Source: an uncultured Oscillospiraceae bacterium
GTDB taxonomy: Bacteria; Bacillota; Clostridia; Oscillospirales; Oscillospiraceae
Reading direction: 5' to 3'
DNA: 20,896 nucleotides
Assembly: GCA_934591725.1 (NCBI GenBank)
Contig: CAKTPR010000034.1
Span: forward strand, 1-20,896
In this document: positions 16,282 through 20,896 of the stretch, in pieces
How positions within the stretch are numbered: the stretch's first letter is position 1
Layout: each line of letters opens with the position of its first letter
Translations under genes and position numbers: made by a program
Notes under the pieces: generated by a model
Told to the model about the DNA's origin: nothing
The model's database searches: none
Seen by the model: only the letters and a program-made list of their open reading frames with translations

Positions 16282-17724
16282 TCAGTCTCCGGAATCCAGC
16301 GCCTCGATACCGACAACGTTTGCGACCTTCTTTGCCTTGATGTTCTTGACAAGGCTGATGAACACGACCGCGCTGAGCGTGGTCATGACGCAGGCATATA
16401 TGGGCAGCGCTCTCCATGCGCCGGTCATGTCAAACAGGAAGCCGAGCAGGATAGGCGTCACGGTCTGGGCGGACATACTCGCAGTGTAATAGTAGCCGGT
16501 GAACTTGCCGATCTTCTTCGACGAGCACAGCTCGACGACCATCGGGAACGAGCAGTTATGCACCAGCGCCATGCCGAAGCCCTTGATCGCCCACACCGCG
16601 TAGAGCGCGGCAGGGAACGCGTATTCGCCGTGCGCGCCGACGGCGACGCCGGTCGGCGTCACGAAGGACATGAACACCAGCGCGGCGAAGGTGATGAGCA
16701 GGCCGCAGGAGATAGTCCACTTGCGGCCTATCTTCTCGGCGATGCCGCCGGCAATGGCAAAGCCGATGACCGAAGCCAAGCCGCCGGCGATGGTGAGCAC
16801 CATAGTAGCGCTCGATGCGGAGTTGAGGTAATAGATAACGTAGTTGCCGATGTAGGTGCCGATCGCGTTATCGGACATGAACCACAGGAATTCCGCGCCG
16901 AGTATTGCAAGCAGCATGCGCTTGTTGGCCTTGGACATGGGCTTGTCATCGTCGATCGGGGTCTCGACCGCGGCGAGACGCTCGCCCTCGGCCATCTCGT
17001 CCTTCATCTCTTCGGCGATCCTGTTCTCCTTTATCGTGAAGAACAGCACCAGCGCCGAAATGACCATCAGCAGCGACGCGATGATGAACGGCAGTTCGAT
17101 TATCCAGACCTTTCTTGCCTCATCAGCGGCGTTGATATAGTCGCTGAGCTTGAGGAAGATGCCGAGCACCGTGGCGAACGCGCCGCCGAGGTAGCCCATG
17201 ATGTTGATGATGCCGTTTGCCTTGGCGCGCAGGGGCTTGGGCGTGATATCCGGCATGAGAGCGACTGCGGGGTTGCGGTACATCATCATGAATATCAGCA
17301 CTATCGCCATCATCGCGACCATACCGGCGATGTTGTTATAGTGGAAGAACAGCGGGATGAACGGGAAAGCCAGCGCCGCGACGGCAGTGCCGGTGAGGAT
17401 ATAGGGCATACGCTTGCCGATAGGCGTTTTTGTCTTATCGGAGAGGTTGCCGAATATCGGCAGCAGGATGAGCGCGGCGAGGTTATCGCAGGCCATGATT
17501 ATGCCGACCAGCCACTGGACGTTGAGGATCTTCGCAGGGTCGCCGGCCTTGAGCTCCGCCGAGGATATGCCGTACATCCTTCTTGCGAAGATGTCCGTCA
17601 AAAAGGTCGGGCACCAGGAGTCGTACACCTGCCAGAGCAGCAGGATACCGAAAAAGGCGAAGCCTATCAGGAAAGTCCTCCTGTAATTGAGCTTCAGCGG
17701 TGAATCGTTAGCAGTCTTGTTCAT
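16282..17724 (-). CDS. Major facilitator superfamily transporter, GPH/sugar-cation-symporter type
   Basis: The 480-residue integral membrane protein should have 12 helices. It starts LNYRRTFLIGFAFFGILLLWQVYDSW and contains the GPH/MFS loop 2-3 motif GNLSDKTKTPIGKRMPYIL near residue 96. The matching half-repeat motif, GGIAEKIGRKW, is in the second half. A charged cytoplasmic loop (about 230-265) links the two six-helix halves. The substrate is probably a sugar, glycoside or glycerol-type compound, but cannot be read from sequence. The ATG follows GAGGTG. It sits 28 bp after a MarR-type regulator and 48 bp before a GDPD gene, consistent with one operon. Confidence 0.9.
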   Translation of the reverse strand: MNKTANDSPLKLNYRRTFLIGFAFFGILLLWQVYDSWCPTFLTDIFARRMYGISSAELKAGDPAKILNVQWLVGIIMACDNLAALILLPIFGNLSDKTKTPIGKRMPYILTGTAVAALAFPFIPLFFHYNNIAGMVAMMAIVLIFMMMYRNPAVALMPDITPKPLRAKANGIINIMGYLGGAFATVLGIFLKLSDYINAADEARKVWIIELPFIIASLLMVISALVLFFTIKENRIAEEMKDEMAEGERLAAVETPIDDDKPMSKANKRMLLAILGAEFLWFMSDNAIGTYIGNYVIYYLNSASSATMVLTIAGGLASVIGFAIAGGIAEKIGRKWTISCGLLITFAALVFMSFVTPTGVAVGAHGEYAFPAALYAVWAIKGFGMALVHNCSFPMVVELCSSKKIGKFTGYYYTASMSAQTVTPILLGFLFDMTGAWRALPIYACVMTTLSAVVFISLVKNIKAKKVANVVGIEALDSGD

Positions 17725-17752
17725 ATCGCACCTCAGGCAATTTTTCGGCAGG

Positions 17753-18187
17753 TCATTCGCACTCGGGCATAAGCTCTTTGGATATTATGGAGAGCATATT
17801 GTCGAACTTCTCGACATCCTCCGCGCTGAAGCGCTCCTTGATGCGCTCCATGACGGTCATTTCATAGCTGCTGAGCAGGCTCACATAGTTATAAAACTTC
17901 TCCGATAGCACGAGGTGATACTCGCGCCTGTCGACGGCGGAGTTCTGGCGTTCGAGATAGCCCTTGCGTATAAGGCTGTTGACCTTATATGTAGCGTTCG
18001 ACTGCGAGATGTTCAGAAAGTCCGCAAACTGGCCGACCGTCGGCTCATCCAGCATCTTTATGACCTCCAGCGAAAACGCCTCCATCGCGGAAAGCGAGCC
18101 GTCCCTCTCACGCACGAGTTCAAAAACCCTGCGGTAAAAATTGAGCTTGAACTTATCATATACTTCAACGAAATTCTTTTCCAGCAT
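17753..18187 (-). CDS. MarR-family transcriptional regulator
   Basis: The 144-residue protein has the MarR winged helix-turn-helix. PTVGQFADFLNISQSNATYKVNSLIRKGYLER is followed by the wing SAVDRREYHLVLSEK. Flanking N- and C-terminal helices would form the dimer interface. No conserved redox Cys is obvious. The ATG follows GGAGGG. It is the first gene of an operon with the transporter (28-bp gap) and GDPD, so it most likely controls them and itself; the ligand is probably related to the transported compound, by inference. Confidence 0.92.
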   Translation of the reverse strand: MLEKNFVEVYDKFKLNFYRRVFELVRERDGSLSAMEAFSLEVIKMLDEPTVGQFADFLNISQSNATYKVNSLIRKGYLERQNSAVDRREYHLVLSEKFYNYVSLLSSYEMTVMERIKERFSAEDVEKFDNMLSIISKELMPECE

Positions 18188-18215
18188 AGCAGCGCCCTCC
18201 GCAAATCTTAAATGT

Positions 18216-18244
18216 ATTTTATACCAAATCGCCGCGTTTGTAAA
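18216..18244 (-). promoter_or_regulatory. Sigma-A promoter of the MarR-transporter-GDPD operon
   Basis: On the minus strand TTTACA (18239-18244) and TAAAAT (18216-18221) are 17 bp apart, about 29 bp before the MarR gene start. The leader would be short, with GGAGGG inside it. Confidence 0.6.
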
Positions 18245-18272
18245 TTGAGATAATTAAAATTTTGGAACAAAA

Positions 18273-18315
18273 AAAGACCCTGCCGCCGCGCGGAATGCGC
18301 AGTGGCAGGGTCTTT
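18273..18315 (-). terminator. Terminator of the 47-codon gene
   Basis: AAAGACCCTGCC (18273-18284) and GGCAGGGTCTTT (18304-18315) are perfect 12-bp arms around a GC-rich loop. On the minus strand it runs into TTTTTTTGTTCC. It begins 9 nt after the stop codon of the small gene. Confidence 0.9.
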
Positions 18316-18324
18316 GTCTGGTTT

Positions 18325-18468
18325 TTATTCGGCGGTGCCGTCCTCGCTCTCGGAGATATATTTTTCCTCGCAGTCTCTCTGAGCCTGTATCAGGATATTT
18401 ATTGCTTTCTCCGTGGCGCGCATAAGCTCAAGGTACATTTCTTTATAGTTCACATTGCTGTCATCCAT
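18325..18468 (-). CDS. Small 47-residue acidic protein of unknown function
   Basis: The predicted protein starts MDDSNVNYKEMYLELMRATE, is probably mostly one amphipathic helix (AINILIQAQRDCEEKYI), and ends in an acidic tail. Short proteins of this look, with an AI(N/R)xLIxAQxxCEExYI core, recur in gut Clostridia to my memory; no function is known to me. I choose ATG 18468 because AAAGGAGC lies 7 nt before it. The longer in-frame extension would run through the promoter. It has its own sigma-A promoter (18528-18557) and a strong terminator, so it is a complete single-gene unit. It diverges from the ribbon-helix-helix gene. Confidence 0.8.
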   Translation of the reverse strand: MDDSNVNYKEMYLELMRATEKAINILIQAQRDCEEKYISESEDGTAE

Positions 18469-18527
18469 GGCGGTGCTCCTTTCTATGTTTATTTCTGATT
18501 TCGTTTTGTAATACATTGCCATAGCTA

Positions 18528-18557
18528 ATTGTAATATATAACACACAGACTTGTCAA
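18528..18557 (-). promoter_or_regulatory. Sigma-A promoter of the 47-codon gene
   Basis: On the minus strand a perfect TTGACA (18552-18557) and TACAAT (18528-18533) are 18 bp apart, giving a leader of about 52 nt. The -35 box lies in the 125-bp space shared with the divergent ribbon-helix-helix gene, so both could be co-regulated. Confidence 0.7.
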
Positions 18558-18593
18558 TGTAAACTGATATCAAATCCGACAGCGAGGTGCATT

Positions 18594-18785
18594 GTGAATA
18601 CTTCAGAAAATGAACCCTTGGTTATAAGACGGCGCGGTGAAGATGGAAACCGGGTAATAACCGTCCGGATAAAGGAGAGCATACTCGCCGACCTTGACAA
18701 ACTTTCTTCCGATACTCAGCGCTCACGCAACGAATTGATAAACATCATTTTAGAGCACGGTTTGAAAAATGTTGAGATAAAGTAG
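18594..18785 (+). CDS. Ribbon-helix-helix DNA-binding protein (Arc/CopG-like)
   Basis: The 63-residue protein has the RHH fold pattern. A beta strand NRVITVRI (about 19-26) would insert in the DNA major groove. Helix A is KESILADLDKLSSDT, then the turn QRSR, and helix B is NELINIILEHGLKNVEI. I use the GTG at 18594, 5 nt after a perfect GAGGTG. RHH proteins are often repressors of their own promoters or antitoxins. No partner toxin gene lies next to it; what follows is a non-coding repeat block. It shares a short divergent promoter region with the 47-codon gene, which is a plausible target. Confidence 0.82.
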   Translation: MNTSENEPLVIRRRGEDGNRVITVRIKESILADLDKLSSDTQRSRNELINIILEHGLKNVEIK

Positions 18786-18840
18786 CGTTTTACTGCTGGG
18801 CTTTCCTCGATGGAATGTCTTTCTGTATAATTATTTTGTA

Positions 18841-19257
18841 GTGACCGACTGCTGGTCACTCCGTGGGCATACTTTCTGTATGAACAGAAAGTATGCAAAG
18901 AATCACAAAAGGGGCGGGGATTGCGTTTTCCCCGCCCCTTTTGAATCCCCACCCTTGAACCGCCAAAGAGGAACCGTGCGCGGTTCCCCTTTGATTCCCT
19001 CCAAGGGCAGCAAAGCTTCGGCTAACTTGCGCCATTTTTAATGCTCTGCTGATTTTTGCAGAAAAAGCTGTCGGCAGTGCTAAACACTGTACCATCCCCA
19101 GGGGGTTCCAGAAGGGGGATCGCAATCCCACTTCTGTCGTTGCGGGTGAGGGTTCACAGGGAGAGGGTGTTTCGACTCCCCCTCTCCCTGTGCGACTCTT
19201 TGGTGACGTTCTGTTCGCACAGAAAGTCACCCCGCGGAGCGACCGGCAGTTGGTTGC
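18841..19257. repeat. 417-bp block of two inverted copies of a multi-hairpin repeat
   Basis: The left copy read on plus and the right copy read on minus share a common order of structures. H0: GTGACC/GGTCAC (18841-18859) versus 19239-19257. A CTCCG(T/C)GGG link follows. H1: 13-bp stem at 18867-18896 versus 19202-19231, both with ACTTTCTGT in one arm. Then (C)AAAGA(A/G)TC(A/G)CA. H2: GC stem at 18907-18920/18929-18942 versus 19155-19167/19180-19192. Then TGAA(T/C)CC(C/T)CACCC. H3: stems at 18964-18993 and 19109-19136, each with loop TGCG in its own orientation. A short CCCT/AGGG-type stem follows. Many stem bases differ but stay paired. A TATAAT at 18826-18831 precedes the left copy. Peptides in this block such as SLRG(H/V)TFC(M/A)NR are by-products of the repeat. 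Confidence 0.82.
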
Positions 19258-19298
19258 TGCGAAAAAGCCTATCAAGAATGCTGCATTTTTCAAAAAAG

Positions 19299-19335
19299 AA
19301 CCGCCGGGGAGTTCATCCCCCGGCGGTTTTGCGCT
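19299..19335 (-). terminator. Terminator of the metal-GTPase operon
   Basis: AACCGCCGGGG (19299-19309) and CCCCGGCGGTT (19318-19328) pair over 11 bp. On the minus strand CTTTTTTG follows; TTTT also follows on plus, so it may act both ways. It starts 16 nt after the gene's stop codon. Confidence 0.88.
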
Positions 19336-19344
19336 TATTCAAAA

Positions 19345-20307
19345 TCAATAGAACGTTGCGACGGGCTGCTCCGGCGCCTCGCACAGCTCGTGCGAAACAT
19401 AGCTGAGCACAGGCCCCTTTCGGCCGTAGGCCTTGTTGAACTTGAAGTTCAGCTTCGCCGTGAGGATCATCCAGCTGTCGTCCTGCACGGTGTCGGCCTT
19501 GTCCCACTGGCAGACCAGCGCGGCGAACTGGATATCCTCGACGCAGCAGGTCATGACGTGCCTGCCGACGATGAAGGTGTTTGCCGGCATCTTGCTGCGC
19601 TTGAGCGCGCGGCACTTGAAGCGTACAGTCTTGCCCTCATAGTTTGCCGGGGTCTCGCCGAGGTCGCGGTACCACTCGGCAAAGTCCGCGTCGCCTATCT
19701 CGATCACCGGCGCGTTCAGGTCGAAGGGCAGCGGATCCTCGATATCGTCATAGACGACCTTGCCGTCGGTGGACTCATAGGCGATGTCGGCGCGGCGGGA
19801 AGCGGCGCGCACGACCTTGTGAAACTCCATCTTGTCCATATCGGGCTTGAAGCGGTTGAAGACAACGAGCTCGCAGCTCTTGAGCTTATCATAGACGAGC
19901 TGGCGCATATTGCTGTTGTAGCTCAGGAAAGTCCCGGCGTCGGCAAACATGAACTCCTGATAGACGACCCAGCCCTCAGGCATCGCGGCATAGAGCGCAT
20001 CGAGCAGCCACATGCCGTTATACTCGATAACGACGCGGTCGGCCTTCGTCTCCTGCGCCCACCCGGTGAGGTTCTCGGTCGTGAGTTGCTCCTGACCTTC
20101 GAGCACGCGGATGACGACGGTATCCGTCGCGAACTGCTCAGGCGCGTACTCCTCCTCGCCCTCCTCGCAGACGAGCAGCAGGGTCTTTTCCTTATTGCAG
20201 AAGCGCTTGTCCTCAAGCGTCTCCTGTATGAACTTGGTCTTGCCGCTCTCCAGGAAACCCGTGAAGAGATATACCGGCATCTCCTTCGGCTTCTTATTCA
20301 ACTTCAA
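19345..20307 (-). CDS. G3E/CobW-type GTPase fused to a YcgQ (DUF1980/TIGR03943)-like domain
   Basis: The 320-residue protein begins with a CobW/G3E-like P-loop domain. Walker A is GFLESGKT (17-24), an ExxG element is VVIEYNG (92-98), and VVFNRF (about 148-153) stands where NKxD is usual, so base recognition is altered. No CxCC metal-transfer motif is present. From about residue 224, GKTVRFK, NTFIVGRHVMTCC (Cys254-Cys255) and AALVCQW resemble the C-terminal half of YcgQ-like proteins (TIGR03943), which in Bacillus pair with permeases near zinc genes. A role in metal, probably zinc, delivery is inferred. The start is TTG at 20307, 4 nt after AAGGAG, overlapping the upstream gene by 14 nt; TTG at 20301 is an alternative. 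Confidence 0.82.
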   Translation of the reverse strand: MKLNKKPKEMPVYLFTGFLESGKTKFIQETLEDKRFCNKEKTLLLVCEEGEEEYAPEQFATDTVVIRVLEGQEQLTTENLTGWAQETKADRVVIEYNGMWLLDALYAAMPEGWVVYQEFMFADAGTFLSYNSNMRQLVYDKLKSCELVVFNRFKPDMDKMEFHKVVRAASRRADIAYESTDGKVVYDDIEDPLPFDLNAPVIEIGDADFAEWYRDLGETPANYEGKTVRFKCRALKRSKMPANTFIVGRHVMTCCVEDIQFAALVCQWDKADTVQDDSWMILTAKLNFKFNKAYGRKGPVLSYVSHELCEAPEQPVATFY

Positions 20308-20896
20308 ACAGCTCCTTCAGCGCCTGCTCGTTGAGCTTAGAACCGATCACGCAGAAACGGCCGGTGACGGCGGCATTGCCGCGGCGCACGTCGTATTCGC
20401 CGGGGGTGTAGTCAAAGTAGAGCCAGTCGCCGTCGCTTGCGTCGACAATGCCCTTGGCGCGCAGGATCATGCCGTAGACGGCGCTCTCATCGAGAGCTTC
20501 GAGGATCTTCTTGAGGCTCTCCTCAGTGAACTTGCGCGGCGTCTCCATACCCCAGCTTGTAAAGACCTCGTCGGCATGGTGGTGATGGTGATGCTCATGA
20601 TCGTGGCAGCCGCAGGTGCATTCGTCGCCGTGGTCATGGTCGTGATCGTGGTGATGATGCTCATGCTCCTCGTCGTCATGTTCATGCTCGTGGTCATGAT
20701 CGTGGCCGCAGCAGCAGTCGTCATCATCGTCGTGGTCGTGATGATGGTGGTGCTCATGCTCGTGACCGCAGCAGCAATCATCGTCATCGTCGTCGTGATG
20801 ATGGTGGTGCTCATGCTCGTGCTCAAGCTCCTCCATCTGCGCGCGCAGACCATTCTTGTCCATCGCTTCAAGGATCTGCTCGCCGCTGATCTTATC
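20294..20896 (-). CDS. CobW/G3E metallochaperone, C-terminal part with His/Asp/Cys-rich tract (5' end outside window)
   Basis: The frame is open to the window edge; DKISGEQILEA precedes the first visible Met (20863), so the gene is partial. About 200 residues are visible. The first quarter is a linker, then about 85 residues contain roughly 36 His and 9 Cys with long Asp runs. CCCGH occurs twice and CTCGCH once. From TSWGMETPRKFTEESLKKIL onward it is a standard CobW C-terminal domain (ILRAKGIVD, WLYFDYTPG, RFCVIGSKLN). The GTPase domain must lie beyond the edge. The tract suggests binding or buffering of several Zn, Ni or similar ions for delivery. It is translationally coupled to the second GTPase. 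Confidence 0.88.
   Translation of the reverse strand, partial: DKISGEQILEAMDKNGLRAQMEELEHEHEHHHHHDDDDDDCCCGHEHEHHHHHDHDDDDDCCCGHDHDHEHEHDDEEHEHHHHDHDHDHGDECTCGCHDHEHHHHHHADEVFTSWGMETPRKFTEESLKKILEALDESAVYGMILRAKGIVDASDGDWLYFDYTPGEYDVRRGNAAVTGRFCVIGSKLNEQALKELFEVE
20701..20817. repeat. Direct tandem repeat encoding the His/Asp/Cys tract
   Basis: Two adjacent copies, 20701-20760 (60 bp) and 20761-20817 (57 bp), are nearly identical. They differ by a few substitutions and an in-frame 3-bp difference. Each encodes one unit of His run, Asp run and CCCGH. This points to recent in-frame duplication. Confidence 0.75.

Noticed and set aside
18594..18785. Antitoxin of a toxin-antitoxin pair
   Set aside because: No toxin-like gene overlaps or follows; downstream is non-coding repeat DNA, and the divergent 47-codon protein does not resemble a known toxin.
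18841..19293. Open frames giving SLRG(H/V)TFC-type peptides on both strands
   Set aside because: Both are translations of the same inverted hairpin repeat, with no plausible start sites; the structure of the DNA explains the similarity.

Overview
The window reads as chromosomal DNA of a GC-rich anaerobic Bacillota, most likely a gut Clostridia of the Oscillospiraceae type. The reasons are strong AGGAGG-type ribosome binding sites, ATG/GTG/TTG starts, classical intrinsic terminators, protein families typical of that group, and intergenic hairpin repeats. The taxonomic call is an inference from gene content, not a database match. No rRNA, tRNA, CRISPR array, transposase or phage gene is visible.

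Region 1 (1-6517) is purine nucleotide synthesis. purB, purA and guaA form a tight operon with 22-nt gaps, covering the IMP-to-AMP and XMP-to-GMP steps. It ends in a perfect 12-bp terminator. A relic of a flavodoxin-like FMN reductase gene follows, reduced to its two ends. Next are a carboxymuconolactone decarboxylase-cupin fusion and a second GMP synthetase that has only the ATP pyrophosphatase part and no glutaminase domain.

Region 2 (6518-13030) is central carbon and lipid handling with regulators. It holds a phosphoketolase (xfp) with a 300-nt leader, a 191-bp hairpin-rich element with terminal inverted repeats, a TetR regulator, a Crp/Fnr-type regulator with an operator-like palindrome in front, and an oleate hydratase whose promoter carries a 10+10 bp palindrome.

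Region 3 (13031-18200) starts with a small membrane-anchored protein facing a DegV fatty-acid-binding protein; an array of mini-hairpins lies between their 3' ends. Then, on the minus strand, come a MarR regulator, an MFS/GPH transporter and a glycerophosphodiester phosphodiesterase in operon order, followed by an Xre regulator with four membrane helices.

Region 4 (18200-20896) has a complete 47-codon gene with its own promoter and terminator, diverging from a ribbon-helix-helix protein. A 417-bp non-coding block follows, made of two inverted copies of the same multi-hairpin repeat. Two overlapping CobW/G3E-type metal-chaperone genes lie on the minus strand. The upstream one runs off the window and carries an extreme His/Asp/Cys tract; the downstream one is a GTPase fused to a YcgQ/DUF1980-like domain.

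The best candidates for undescribed biology are the three structured repeat elements (9200-9390, 13593-13698, 18841-19257), the glutaminase-free GMP synthetase, and the pair of metal GTPases. I saw no clear new multi-gene defence or biosynthetic system.
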